A DNA stretch of 64,000 bases, taken from contig CAKRNG010000001.1 of the NCBI GenBank assembly GCA_934370925.1, forward strand, positions 62,001-126,000, read 5' to 3'. Origin of the DNA: an uncultured Lacticaseibacillus sp. (lineage in GTDB: Bacteria; Bacillota; Bacilli; Lactobacillales; Lactobacillaceae). The notes beneath the pieces are model-generated. The model saw nothing but the letters and a program-made list of their open reading frames with translations, ran no database searches and was not told the DNA's origin. Shown here one piece after another: positions 18,296 through 27,872 of this stretch (position 1 is its first letter; every line of letters begins with the position of its first letter). The translations under genes and the position numbers were made by a program.

Positions 18296-18615
18296 ACAAA
18301 AAAAGTCCCCTTAGACACAAAAAGTTGTGTCTAAGAGGACGATTAATAAACCGCGATTCCACCTCAGTTCGCCCACTCCTCACGAAATGGACCTCACACT
18401 GCCACGCCCTAGTCACATCACGTAACAGGTCGTGGTAGCTATGATAACGCAATCGCTGCGTGTCAACCTAGTGTGCATCTGCACGGTTCAGCCGGCAAGT
18501 TCATGGATGTGTTTCCCCCGGGCGGTCGTTCCTCTCAGCTAACGGAATTTCTCTGGGCACCGGTGACGGGGTACTTGGACCAATCACTACTTCATCAGAA
18601 TGTTTTAATGTTATT
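18296..18615 (-). promoter_or_regulatory. T-box riboswitch controlling the histidine operon
   Basis: The minus strand carries the T-box core GAGGTGGAATCGCGG (forward 18351-18365) that pairs with the uncharged tRNA acceptor end. It is followed by a terminator with long arms CCTCTTAGACACAAC / GTTGTGTCTAAG-GG type pairing and a T7 run (18296-18340). Upstream is an AGAGA-containing stem I region. A candidate specifier CAC (His) appears in AAACACATCC near 18509-18511; this assignment is tentative. Logic (known for T-boxes): uncharged tRNA-His stabilises the antiterminator and turns the operon on. Confidence 0.88.
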
Positions 18616-18618
18616 GTT

Positions 18619-18646
18619 AGTTTAGCGCGTTTTTTTCACATGTCAA
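18619..18646 (-). promoter_or_regulatory. Promoter of the his T-box transcript
   Basis: TTGACA (18646-18641), 16-bp spacer, TAAACT (18624-18619) on the minus strand, just ahead of the T-box leader. The 150 bp between it and the upstream phosphatase gene show nothing else. Confidence 0.7.
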
Positions 18647-18787
18647 GGCTCTTTTTACGTGCAGACCCTTTTTACGCTTCCGGGCGCCGACTTCGCGACG
18701 TCCGGCTGTCGCTTTTGGGATTTGTTTTCTTCGCCAGCTTGTTCACGTCACCCTCATCGTCGGGGGACGCGGGGCAGAAGTTTCCGC

Positions 18788-19633
18788 TTAACCCTGGTGA
18801 TACATCATCCCCGCAGCCATGTGATACGCGTGTCCGACTTCCGCCACGCTGTGTGCATCGGAGCCGTACACGATGGGGAGTTTGCGTGCGCGGGCCATCC
18901 AGACAATCGGCATCGTTGGGTACGTTTCGTTGCAGTACGGCTTGAATAGACCCGCCACGTTTAGGTCCAATGCCCGCCCCTGCGTTTTCATCAGTGTGAG
19001 TAAGTCGCCGATGCGGTGAATGTTCGCGTTGTCGAAGGTTTGCGGTAGGTGAAAATAATCCTGGAACTTCTTGATGAGCGTCAAGTGCCCCACCCGCTTT
19101 GGTGCAAAGTCGCCCAAGTCCGCCAACAGTGCCCCACGCAACGTGTTGAAGTAAGCGGCGTACAGGTTCTGCAGGTCTTTTTCCGCCAATGGTAGCAGGC
19201 CCGTTTCGAATTCATCCAGTTCGTTATCCACGCACCAGAAGTGATTGTGCGTCCCCCGCATGAAGTGCACGGAGAGAATGTTTTCATCCGTTTGCGGGCC
19301 GTATTCGTTCAGGAAGTCGCGCGTCCACGCCACCTGGGTTGGCAAGTAATCCACCTCAAACCCCACCGTGATGTGAATCTGGTCGCGGTACTTCGCCTGC
19401 ATCGCGTGCGCCTTCTTCAGGTACGCGTCCACATCCGTCATGGCGATGGCTGCTTCGTCAAACCCAGATACACTGCCCTCGTAATCGGCGCGAAATTCTG
19501 GGGGCAACGGTGCGTGTTCGGTGATGCTGTAATCGGTGAAACCTAGCTGAATGGCGCGCTGAATCATCAACTCGACATCCTCACGACTGCCGTGGGGACA
19601 AAACTCAGTGTGCGTGTGACCGTCTTTTTTCAT
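18788..19633 (-). CDS. hisK: Histidinol-phosphatase, PHP family
   Basis: 281-residue PHP-domain phosphatase removing phosphate from histidinol phosphate. Metal-binding motifs: DGHTHTEFCPHG at the N-terminus, SITEHAP, GFEVDY, SVHFMRG, and YGSDAHSVAEVGH near the end. The ATG at 19633 has AAAGGAG 7 nt upstream; a longer reading to 19672 has none. It lies upstream of the his T-box and is transcribed separately in the same direction. The symbol hisJ is used for the same family in other species. Confidence 0.9.
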   Translation of the reverse strand: MKKDGHTHTEFCPHGSREDVELMIQRAIQLGFTDYSITEHAPLPPEFRADYEGSVSGFDEAAIAMTDVDAYLKKAHAMQAKYRDQIHITVGFEVDYLPTQVAWTRDFLNEYGPQTDENILSVHFMRGTHNHFWCVDNELDEFETGLLPLAEKDLQNLYAAYFNTLRGALLADLGDFAPKRVGHLTLIKKFQDYFHLPQTFDNANIHRIGDLLTLMKTQGRALDLNVAGLFKPYCNETYPTMPIVWMARARKLPIVYGSDAHSVAEVGHAYHMAAGMMYHQG

Positions 19634-19727
19634 GATGAGGCTCCTTTCTGGTTGCGTCGTCTCTACCTTCATTTTGCCAGCTTGGTCAAGTTTGGTGCAA
19701 GTTTATTTGGCAGTGGCCGAATGGGGA

Positions 19728-19760
19728 CAAAAAAGCCAATCAGCTGGCGCTGGTTGGCTT
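19728..19760 (-). terminator. Terminator after the interrupted secreted-protein gene
   Basis: GCCAA-CAGC / GCTGGTTGGC arms (19735-19758) with a minus-strand T6 run, 31 bp after the stop at 19792. Confidence 0.8.
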
Positions 19761-19791
19761 CGGGGTGAGTTTAACGTCTTGTTTTTAAAAC

Positions 19792-20445
19792 TTAGAACAT
19801 GGTTTTATACGTGGTCTTTGTTGAAGCTAATTTCGTGCGCTTTGCATTTTTGTAAGCATAGGTTTTAAACGCATAATACTTATAATTCTTTGTACAATAC
19901 ATTTTAACGGTAAACCATCGATTTTTAGCTGATCCGGTTAAACCTTTTACAAGTGCTGCCACACCAAATCCAGCTCCTATACCCCCTGGTAATAAACTAA
20001 GCGCCGTGGCCAAATTTCCGATTTCCTTAGACTGCTGGGCGCTTGTAAACTTGGTTGCATTGACATAATAATATGACCTTCCGCTGTGTTTAAAAGCCAC
20101 TTTACCGTTCGAAATCGTACGAAATGAAACGCCCGTTGGAATAGCTGGTGAAAGCTGACTACCTTCATCATTTACGGACATTACAAATTCACCGTCTATA
20201 TAAACATCATACGTACTATTCATATACGAAATGTTTACATCATGTATCGTACCGTCTGAATCCTTGAGTTTAGCAGATATGCTTCCGTCCTTATTGTAAT
20301 TCGACTCAATTATGTGAGCAGAATTATCATCTCTATTTTGTGTCGTAACGTCTTGCTAAGTAGCCGCAAATACTGGTGCCACAACAGTTGATGATGCCAT
20401 GGTCAAAGCCGCTAAACTAGTTAAAAATACCTTAGTTAATTTCAT
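19792..20445 (-). pseudogene. Secreted protein gene interrupted by one amber codon
   Basis: Reading from the ATG at 20445 (GGAGG 8 nt upstream) gives a signal peptide, MKLTKVFLTSLAALTMASST then VVAPVFAAT, followed at codon 30 by TAG (20358-20356). Beyond it the same frame stays open for 187 more residues to the natural stop. The downstream part contains a glycine-rich hydrophobic stretch (ALSLLPGGIGAGFGVAALVKG) and a Lys/Tyr-rich tail (YCTKNYKYYAFKTYAYKNAK). No family recognised. One base change would restore it, so the lesion is recent, a sequencing error, or suppressed. Surrounding DNA is AT-rich compared with the his operon. Confidence 0.75.
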
Positions 20446-20448
20446 TAC

Positions 20449-20640
20449 TTACATCCTCCAATTAAACAAAATCCCCTGCAACCCAACTATGAAGAATACA
20501 ATTGCCATAAATAGCGCTGACCATTCCGGTTTGTTCGCTTCTAATCCCGCTTTGTAAATTGACGCAAAGAAACCGGAACCCCAGAAAAACACGATGGCAA
20601 CGGCAGTTTCAAATGAGACATGATTCCATTTCCCCTTCAT
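20449..20640 (-). CDS. Small membrane protein
   Basis: 63-residue protein from the ATG at 20640 (AAAGGAG 5 nt upstream). Two hydrophobic segments, VAIVFFWGSGFFASIY and ALFMAIVFFIVGLQGILF, are joined by a short polar linker: a small two-helix membrane protein. Its stop codon lies inside the ribosome site of the interrupted secreted-protein gene, so the two were translated in tandem. It could be an immunity or accessory protein for that product; no family is recognised. Confidence 0.6.
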   Translation of the reverse strand: MKGKWNHVSFETAVAIVFFWGSGFFASIYKAGLEANKPEWSALFMAIVFFIVGLQGILFNWRM

Positions 20641-20655
20641 ATACTCTCCTTTCAA

Positions 20656-21548
20656 TAAATATGCTTGTTAAAGACTCTCCCCATACATTGCAACGATTCC
20701 ATAAGCCACCCCTTTTAAAACCATCACAATATAACCAGTGTACGCTCGCCTTCTCTTCTGTGTAAACGATTACAAACGCCATTTTACGAACGACTTATAA
20801 TTTATATTTTTTTAATTTGATAATATGAAATTTACTCAGACGTTTTTCCTACGCAATAAGCTTAAAATCAGGACTAAAAATTATTTACCTTTTTGCCACG
20901 CTGAAAATATATAAATATTGTAATTAATCTTTAACAGAAATATCATTTACGTCAATGTGTTTTTTGTTGCAAGTTGATTTAAAATTTACGGACGGAAAAT
21001 TTACGGACTATCCATATTGCGCTAAAGACCGACACCCCAAACAAATAAGGATTAGTAACACTAGGATTAGCCATGATCTGTTAGAAAATTGAATATATTT
21101 GTTCTATCATTTATATTTTCATGTAATTTACGACAATGAAAATAACGGCTTAATGTAAGATCCTTTAAACCAATTTTTGCCTAAGCATAACTATGCAATG
21201 GCCACGGTACATCAGAACAGGAGACGCTTTGGGAAACGTCAAGCAAGGTTGCGTAATGAGTAGCGTTAAATTAAGCCTAGATGTAAAAATCCGTTTATTA
21301 ATTTAATTTTCCGGATTATAATTGCCTTTGTTGAGAAGGCGTCTCCTTCGATTTCCCTTATTACATATGACTTTACCGGCCCATTTATTTTCTCCGACCG
21401 TCAATGTAATGACTCATCCGTAATTTACGACAGATTTGGTGAACATTTTCCCCGCCATGCGGTCTCAGAAAAGAGGATAAGCGTTGCCTGCATTCCCCCC
21501 AATATTCAGGTCACGACAACTACTTATTCTCACGAAAGAAGGCATTAT
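20656..21548. other. AT-rich gene-free region with repeats and a folded leader candidate
   Basis: About 890 bp without a credible ORF. Two tandem copies of AAAATTTACGGAC lie at 20981-20993 and 20996-21008, and related AATTTACGAC strings at about 21125 and 21422. At 21220-21346, GGAGACGC and GCGTCTCC close a roughly 127-nt region that contains an inner hairpin AATCCG/CGGATT. This sits some 200 bp upstream of the ABC exporter pair and could be its leader. Confidence 0.5.
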
Positions 21549-23363
21549 ATGTCGACAAGCAAGCATTACACACTCTGGCAAAACGTTGCCTTCATTATCA
21601 AAGGGTTTCACTCGGTCGGGCAAAACTATTGGCCGCGCGCAATCGCGACAATTAGTTGTTCGTTGCTCCTGACAGTGGGGACCACAATCCTCCCCGCATT
21701 CGTGGTGGACCAATTTGGATTGTCACTTACGACGTCCACAATGACGGTGCGAATTCTTGGGGTTGGTCTCCTGATCGCGTTGGCGGCGTACTTCTCCGTC
21801 CTGGCTAACTTCAACGTTGGGGCGGTGAGTACCATTGGTCGCTTTCAGGTGTTTGAGCACGATGTCTACGCCAAATTATTAGCCACCAATTACGCTAATA
21901 CGCTTGATAATCAGTTTACACAGTTGCTAATTAACGCTTTTGAATACGGGACGTTTGGGGATTCATCCGGTGTGGCCACAATTTTGAATAATTTCACGCA
22001 AACCATGCTCAGCGCGTGTCTAATTGGCGGGTTCACGGTGTACGCCACCACGAAATTATTCCTGTTTCTCCCACTAATTTTGGTTGAATTAGCCGTTACC
22101 TACCTCGCAATTAAATTGTCGACCAACTATCAGCGCTCGGTGCTCAATTTCCGTAGCCAGATTTACAACCAGCAAAATTACATTGACCGCTTTGCGCAAA
22201 ACATCGCCAACGGAAAGGACAGCCGGCTGTTTACGATGGAAAAGTGGTTGGGTACGAAATACGCAACGGTGTCCAGTGATAATCACCGGTATTTGACCGG
22301 CGTGGCGCATCACGAATTTATGGCCAGCGTCATCGAAACGAGCTTTAACCTCGTTCAAAGCGGAGTGCTGTTAACTGTATTGTCCGTCATGGTGGTCCAC
22401 CACCAGCTGACCTCAGTGCAATTTGTGCTGTTCTTCGGCATTCTGCTGCAAATGGATACCTGGATGCGGTCGCTATTAGTTCAAGTGTCAGGTTTGCAGC
22501 AATCATCGCAAAACATTGATCACTTACGGCAGCTGCTTGATTTTCCGGACGAAGAGGTGCAGCAGGCGACCGTTGAAACACCTACAGACGCCGTGTCCAT
22601 TCGCTTTGAGCACGTTTTCTTTCGTTACCCTGGTGTCCAGACCGATACCCTCAACGACCTCAGCTTCACCATTCCTGCTGGACAGTCGGTGGCCCTAGTT
22701 GGTGACAACGGAGCCGGCAAGAGTACCATCGTGCTTCTTAGTTTGGGTTTGTTACGCCCCACGTCAGGGCGAATTTTTCTTAATGACGTGGACCAAAGTA
22801 CGTTCACCCGAAGTCAACTAGCACAAACATTGGCGCCCGTGTTTCAGAAGTCAGAGCCCTGGTCGTTGAGTTTGGCGGAAAATGTCGCCATGGCAATTGG
22901 TGACCAGGTGGACCGCACGTGCGTACAGCAAGTGCTGGAAGAAGTCGGTTTGTGGGCCCGTGTGCAACAATTGCCAGCGGGCATCGACACCACGCTGACC
23001 CGCTACATTGACCCAAGCGGTGTCACATTATCCGGCGGGGAGCAGCAAAAACTGATGCTGGCTCGGGCGCTCTACCGGCAAACACCAGTGGTTTTGCTGG
23101 ACGAACCAACAGCCGCGTTGGACGCTTTGTCCGAGAGCGAATTATACCAGCATTACCACGCGTTACTCGGCAAGAAAACGGTACTCTTTATTTCGCACCG
23201 CTTGGCATCGACCCAATTTTGCGATGCCATCATCCTGTTGCAGCACGGCCAAGTAGTCGCCACCGGGACGCACGCGCAATTGTTAGCCAGCTCGCCGCTC
23301 TACGCTCAAATGTTCAACGTGCAGGGACAGTACTACCGTGGGGAGGTTACTCATGCCAACTAA
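21549..23363 (+). CDS. Heterodimeric ABC exporter, subunit A
   Basis: 604-residue half transporter: a six-helix membrane domain (about residues 20-310) fused to a nucleotide-binding domain. NBD motifs are Walker A VGDNGAGKST, signature LSGGEQQKLMLARAL, Walker B VVLLDEPTAALD and the H-loop SHRLAST. No peptidase C39 domain is present, so it is not a double-glycine bacteriocin processor. The substrate is unknown; drug, lipid or modified peptide are all possible. It overlaps the second subunit by 11 nt, so both are made together. Confidence 0.88.
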   Translation: MSTSKHYTLWQNVAFIIKGFHSVGQNYWPRAIATISCSLLLTVGTTILPAFVVDQFGLSLTTSTMTVRILGVGLLIALAAYFSVLANFNVGAVSTIGRFQVFEHDVYAKLLATNYANTLDNQFTQLLINAFEYGTFGDSSGVATILNNFTQTMLSACLIGGFTVYATTKLFLFLPLILVELAVTYLAIKLSTNYQRSVLNFRSQIYNQQNYIDRFAQNIANGKDSRLFTMEKWLGTKYATVSSDNHRYLTGVAHHEFMASVIETSFNLVQSGVLLTVLSVMVVHHQLTSVQFVLFFGILLQMDTWMRSLLVQVSGLQQSSQNIDHLRQLLDFPDEEVQQATVETPTDAVSIRFEHVFFRYPGVQTDTLNDLSFTIPAGQSVALVGDNGAGKSTIVLLSLGLLRPTSGRIFLNDVDQSTFTRSQLAQTLAPVFQKSEPWSLSLAENVAMAIGDQVDRTCVQQVLEEVGLWARVQQLPAGIDTTLTRYIDPSGVTLSGGEQQKLMLARALYRQTPVVLLDEPTAALDALSESELYQHYHALLGKKTVLFISHRLASTQFCDAIILLQHGQVVATGTHAQLLASSPLYAQMFNVQGQYYRGEVTHAN

Positions 23364-25248
23364 TTCAGACACCAAGCAATTACCAAGTCGCCAGCAATTC
23401 GCGCAAATTTTACGGACGGTTCACGAATTGTCCCCCACATTATTCCCCGTCTTGTTGGTGACGGCGTTGCTGACGACCATTCAACCTTACTTCAGTAGCA
23501 CCCTGTTGGCTTGGATTATCGATGCGTTTTCAACCTCGGGTGGTTCCGCGCGGTTGCCGGTTCTACTGGGCGGCTTTTTGGTGGGTGCGTATGCGATCAA
23601 CCTCCTATCTGCGTGGTTCCGCACCAAGATTACGGTCATAAAGGGCCAACTGCACCTGAGTTTTACCCGCCGCATAACCACCACCACACTCAAATTAGAC
23701 TACGCCCAACTAGAATCACCCGCAGTCGCGATGATGCGGACCAAGGGAATTACCGCACTCACTTACAACAACACCCTGAACAAAGTGATTGACGGTCTTT
23801 TTTCCAGCGTACTGAGCGTGGTACTTGCCGCCATCTTCACCGTTGTCACCCTAATCAGCTTGCTGAGCACGACCAGTAATCAAACCACAGCCCTGGCGTC
23901 CTTTACCGGCTCTATCTGGTACGCTGGCCTATTATTGTTGTGTTTGCTAGTGCCACTAGTACTCGTTTTCGTGCTTGCGCGCCGGAATCGGCAGATTCAG
24001 CAAGCAAACATGGAATCCAGTGCGCAATTCAATCAGGCTGGTTCATACTACGATAACCAGGTACTGCTGGACGACCAGGCCGGTGCTACCTTTCGGGCGT
24101 TTGACGCTGGTCCCGCATTTTTAACCTGGATTACCGCCACCTTCAAGACGGGGCCAATGGTTAAACTAGTTTCCGCACGGCGAAAACAGGCCCTGAGTAC
24201 CGCGCTGTTGCAGGCCAGTCTAATCCTAGTCACGATTTTGCTCTACCTATTAGTCATACTGAAGGCACGTGTCCACGCCATTTCCACCGGGCAAATCATC
24301 CTGCATGTCGGGTACCTACAAAGCTTTATTTCCGTTGTGAACGCCAATGTACTCCAGTGGAATGATGGACTCGCCGTGCTTGGCTACCTCGAAACTTTGG
24401 TTGAATACATCAACCTGCCAATGACTAATTCACTAGCTGAACCAAAACAGCAGGATAACCCAGCCGAACAAGCGGCACCGTCCGTAACCAACCACGCGCA
24501 GGGTCTCACCATCAGTCACGTTTGGTTTCGCTACACTGAGGACGCCGACTGGATTTTACGGGACGTCAATCTGACACTTCAGCAAGGTGAAAGTCTTGCC
24601 CTGGTGGGACGAAACGGCTCGGGTAAAACCACCCTGATTAAGCTGATTTGCGGTTTGTACCATCCAAGTCGGGGGCAAATTTTGCTCAACGGGATGAATA
24701 TCGCCACCATGGATTCAGCAGACTACCGGTCCCAACTAGGGGTTGTGTTCCAGGATTTCGCATTGCTCGCGTACTCGGTCGGTGAAAATATTGCGGCCAG
24801 TACCGAGCAGGTCAGCGAAAAAGTTTGGCAGGCCCTTCATGCCGGTGGTGTTGACGACTTGATACGCACGCAACCGGCACAATTAGCAACGGGCATCACG
24901 ACGGAACTAGATCCGGCTGGCAAAAAATTTTCCGGTGGTCAAAGCCAGAAGTTAGCCATTGCGCGTGCACACTACAAGGACAGTCCACTGTTACTTCTGG
25001 ACGAACCAACCGCTGCACTCGATCCCCAGTCGGAAGCCGAAATTTATGCGCGCCTGCAGACCATGAAAGCTGGTCGGATGGCGGTCTTTGTGTCGCACCG
25101 GATGGGGTCGTGCAAGTTCTGTGACCGCATTGCCGTATTGGACGCTGGTGGGGTTATTCAATCCGGCAACCATGCGGAATTGATGCGGGATAAGGATGGC
25201 CTGTACGCCCAACTCTTTACCGCCCAGGCACAGTATTATCAAGACTAG
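23353..25248 (+). CDS. Heterodimeric ABC exporter, subunit B
   Basis: 631-residue partner of the preceding half transporter, with the same TMD-NBD layout. Walker A VGRNGSGKTT, signature FSGGQSQKLAIARAH, Walker B LLLLDEPTAALD, H-loop SHRMGSC. A C-terminal segment after the H-loop ends FTAQAQYYQD, nearly matching FNVQGQYYRG in subunit A, which shows the two arose by duplication. Start at the ATG at 23353, with GGGGAGG 6 nt upstream. Both Walker B glutamates are present, so neither site looks degenerate by this criterion. Confidence 0.88.
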   Translation: MPTNSDTKQLPSRQQFAQILRTVHELSPTLFPVLLVTALLTTIQPYFSSTLLAWIIDAFSTSGGSARLPVLLGGFLVGAYAINLLSAWFRTKITVIKGQLHLSFTRRITTTTLKLDYAQLESPAVAMMRTKGITALTYNNTLNKVIDGLFSSVLSVVLAAIFTVVTLISLLSTTSNQTTALASFTGSIWYAGLLLLCLLVPLVLVFVLARRNRQIQQANMESSAQFNQAGSYYDNQVLLDDQAGATFRAFDAGPAFLTWITATFKTGPMVKLVSARRKQALSTALLQASLILVTILLYLLVILKARVHAISTGQIILHVGYLQSFISVVNANVLQWNDGLAVLGYLETLVEYINLPMTNSLAEPKQQDNPAEQAAPSVTNHAQGLTISHVWFRYTEDADWILRDVNLTLQQGESLALVGRNGSGKTTLIKLICGLYHPSRGQILLNGMNIATMDSADYRSQLGVVFQDFALLAYSVGENIAASTEQVSEKVWQALHAGGVDDLIRTQPAQLATGITTELDPAGKKFSGGQSQKLAIARAHYKDSPLLLLDEPTAALDPQSEAEIYARLQTMKAGRMAVFVSHRMGSCKFCDRIAVLDAGGVIQSGNHAELMRDKDGLYAQLFTAQAQYYQD

Positions 25249-25276
25249 TTCAGTGCTCCTTCATTGCCAGTGCATT

Positions 25277-25310
25277 TAAAAACAGCTCACCGATTTTCGG
25301 TGAGCTGTTC
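25277..25310 (-). terminator. Terminator of the amino-acid ABC operon
   Basis: 13-bp perfect arms AACAGCTCACCGA / TCGGTGAGCTGTT (25281-25309) followed by T5 on the minus strand, 15 bp beyond the stop of the substrate-binding gene. The plus strand lacks a T-run. Confidence 0.85.
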
Positions 25311-25324
25311 ATGTCAAATCGCGC

Positions 25325-26137
25325 TTATTTCGTAATGTCTGCGCCGAAGTACTTCTTCGACAGCTTCGTCAGCGTGCCGTCTTTCCGCAGCGCCTTCAGT
25401 GCCTTGTTAATCTGGTCGCGCAGTGCTTTGTGGTCTTTGGCAACCAGCGCGCCAGACTTGCCTGGTGTCTGGTCGCTGTCCTTGATAGTCTGAACCTGCA
25501 AACCTTCCGTTGCGTTGGCCTTCTTGTAGGCGTACCAAGATGTGGAAGCGTTAATGGTGCCATCAACACGTCCCTGCTTCACCATCTGCAGTACCGTTGC
25601 GAATTCACCCTGAGGCACGATGGTGGCACCGAACTTCTTAGCAACGACCGCATTATCCGTTCCCGTTCCTTGCGCGAAGGACTTGCCCTTGATGTCGGCA
25701 ATCGACTTGATGCTCGTGTTGTCAGACTTCGTAATCAGGACATAACGGGTATAAACGTATGGATCACTAAACAGGTACACTTTCTTGCGTTCTGCCGTGA
25801 CGGAGACGTTGTTCAAAACGGTGTCGAACTTGCCGCTCCCAAGCCCCGCAATGAGGGAATCCCACTTGGTTGGCACGAATTTTGCCTTCAAGCCCAGTTC
25901 CTTCGCCACAGCCTTCCCCAAGTCAACTTCAAAGCCGGTCAGCTTTCCGTTTTCCCGGTAAGAGTAAGGTTCGTAAGTCCCCTCAAGCCCAATCGTTAGC
26001 TCCCCCTTGTTCACCAAGTCAGACTTGTAACTGGTTGTTGTGTCTGAACTGCTTGAGCTACTCCCACAAGCCGCAAGCAAAAATGCGCTCGCAACCGCCA
26101 CAACACCCAGAACTGTCCGCTTCATTGTCTTCTTCAA
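25325..26137 (-). CDS. Amino-acid ABC transporter substrate-binding lipoprotein
   Basis: 270-residue SBP family 3 lipoprotein. Lipobox LLAAC with Cys24, then a Ser-rich linker and the bilobal fold: LTIGLEGTYEPYSYRENGKLTGFEVDL is the family signature and AERKKVYLFSDPYVYTRYV the hinge-proximal strand. The profile resembles cystine/polar amino-acid receptors (TcyA-like), but the ligand cannot be fixed by eye. The start is a TTG at 26137 with AGGAGGAG 9 nt upstream. It is the last gene of a permease-ATPase-SBP operon. Confidence 0.9.
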   Translation of the reverse strand: MKKTMKRTVLGVVAVASAFLLAACGSSSSSSDTTTSYKSDLVNKGELTIGLEGTYEPYSYRENGKLTGFEVDLGKAVAKELGLKAKFVPTKWDSLIAGLGSGKFDTVLNNVSVTAERKKVYLFSDPYVYTRYVLITKSDNTSIKSIADIKGKSFAQGTGTDNAVVAKKFGATIVPQGEFATVLQMVKQGRVDGTINASTSWYAYKKANATEGLQVQTIKDSDQTPGKSGALVAKDHKALRDQINKALKALRKDGTLTKLSKKYFGADITK

Positions 26138-26198
26138 AATAATGCTCCTCCTTAAATTCAGTTTACCCAGCCACGTCCTTAGTCAAACCACGCGTCAA

Positions 26199-26945
26199 CT
26201 ACTCAATCTGCTCAAACGTCATCGCAGAAATGAAACTCCGAATGCGCGCATTATCCGTTTGGAAGAACGCCTCGGTCTCACCGTCGAACACAATCTGCCC
26301 GTCTTCCACGAAAATCACCTTGTCGGCAACTTTCCGTGCGAATGCCATGTTGTGCGTCACGATAATCATCGACTGGGCATCACGCGCAATCTGCAAGAGC
26401 ACCTTCAACACTTCCAGCTCCAACTCTGGATCCAAGGCGCTCGTTGGTTCATCCAGGAAAATGTACTCGGGGTGCATCGCCAAACTCCGCGCGATTGCGA
26501 CCCGCTGTGCCTGTCCCCCAGATAACTGGTGTGGATAGACGTCGGCTTTATCCGCCAATCCCACTTTCGTCAGTAACGCACGCGCTTCAGTTATTGCATC
26601 CGCCTTGTCCTTGTGTAGCACGTGCACAGGGCCTTCGATCAGGTTCTGCAACACCGTTAAATGAGGAAACAAGTTGAAATTCTGGAACACCATCTCGGTA
26701 CGCAGCCGCACGTTCATGGTCGTGGCTTCACTGATTGGTTTTGCGTAATCAATCTGCAAGTCATCGAACGTAAAAATCCCGCTTTCAGGTCGTTCAAGCA
26801 AGTTCAGTGACCGTAAAAGGGTAGATTTACCCGACCCGGATGGCCCAAGAATTACGGTGGTTTTGTGTTCAGGGAATTCAGTCGTGATATCGCGGAGCGC
26901 GTGGTGTTCCGCGAACGTTTTGTTTAGCTTGGTTAATCGGATCAT
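26199..26945 (-). CDS. Amino-acid ABC transporter ATP-binding protein
   Basis: 248-residue PAAT-family ATPase energising the importer. Walker A LGPSGSGKST, Q-loop MVFQNFNLFPHLTVLQN, signature LSGGQAQRVAIARSLAMHP, Walker B IFLDEPTSALDPELELEVL and H-loop THNMAFARKVADKV are all typical of polar amino-acid importers (GlnQ/TcyC). Sixty-one bp ahead of the binding-protein gene. Confidence 0.94.
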   Translation of the reverse strand: MIRLTKLNKTFAEHHALRDITTEFPEHKTTVILGPSGSGKSTLLRSLNLLERPESGIFTFDDLQIDYAKPISEATTMNVRLRTEMVFQNFNLFPHLTVLQNLIEGPVHVLHKDKADAITEARALLTKVGLADKADVYPHQLSGGQAQRVAIARSLAMHPEYIFLDEPTSALDPELELEVLKVLLQIARDAQSMIIVTHNMAFARKVADKVIFVEDGQIVFDGETEAFFQTDNARIRSFISAMTFEQIE

Positions 26946-27022
26946 GATTTCTCCTCTTAATGCGCAGTCGCAACAACGTCTAATGCGAGACGTTGCGCTT
27001 AACAGGCCAATATCAACCGTCT

Positions 27023-27730
27023 CTACTTAGCAGTCGGCGCGATGTATCGTGACGTTAGCTTCTCCAAGTATGATTGTAGCCATGCAAGCAACGTGCAGGC
27101 AACCGCGTACAACGCCGCAACAAGCGTGTACATGATGAGTGGCTGATAGTTCGCTGCGGCAATCTGTTGGCTCACCTCGAACATTTCAATAATGGTGATA
27201 GATGCCGCCAGTGAGGTATCCTTAACCAAACTGATGAAACTGTTCGCCAAGGGGGGCAAGGACACACGCACGGCTTGCGGAATGATAATTCGCCGCAGCG
27301 TTAGTGTCCGCGTCATTCCGATTGCATTCGCTGCTTCCCACTGCCCCCGCGGAATGGATTCGATGGCACCGCGAATCGTCTCAGAACAATAGGCACCCGT
27401 GTTCAACGTGAACGTCAACACCCCCGCCGCAAATGGTGCCATCTGAATGCCGTTCGGAAACATCCCCCCGATTTTCAAATAAGGGAGTCCAAAATACACA
27501 ATGAACAGTTGCACTAACAGTGGCGTACTGCGGAACAACCAGACGTAGAAGGCAAAGATCCCCTTAACAATTCGGAAGGCTCCTTTCCGCTGGGATATAC
27601 GCACCAGTGCAGTCACGAGCGCCAAAATAAGCCCCAGGACAAATGAGATGATGGCGATGGGTAACGTGTACTTCAACCCTGCCGCAATCAGTTGTGGTAA
27701 TGCATCTTTAATAATTTGCCATGTATCCAT
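27023..27730 (-). CDS. Amino-acid ABC transporter permease
   Basis: 235-residue HisM/GlnP-type permease with about five membrane segments. The family loop is clear at SIPRGQWEAANAIGMTRTLTLRRIIIPQAVRVSLPP... in two pieces, the EAA motif that contacts the ATPase. The ATG at 27730 is preceded by GGAGG; the longer reading to 27787 lacks a site. First gene of the operon; the gene must form a homodimer because no second permease is present. Confidence 0.93.
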   Translation of the reverse strand: MDTWQIIKDALPQLIAAGLKYTLPIAIISFVLGLILALVTALVRISQRKGAFRIVKGIFAFYVWLFRSTPLLVQLFIVYFGLPYLKIGGMFPNGIQMAPFAAGVLTFTLNTGAYCSETIRGAIESIPRGQWEAANAIGMTRTLTLRRIIIPQAVRVSLPPLANSFISLVKDTSLAASITIIEMFEVSQQIAAANYQPLIMYTLVAALYAVACTLLAWLQSYLEKLTSRYIAPTAK

Positions 27731-27872
27731 AAATTCCTCCGTCAAACGACTTTGTAAGCTTCGGTATATGCTGAAAATAATTTGCACACGTCAACACGGG
27801 GAACATCACCCGTACGTGTCTAGACCTATATTTATGCTCATTACGCGTCAAGACAGGGACCGAACAAACGAG

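Noticed and set aside
18240..18452. 71-codon N-terminal extension of hisZ
   Set aside because: The stretch is the T-box leader (core sequence and terminator), and the start at 18239 has a strong ribosome site.
21549..25248. Bacteriocin exporter assignment for the ABC pair
   Set aside because: No C39 peptidase domain and no precursor peptide with a double-Gly leader nearby, so I left the substrate open.
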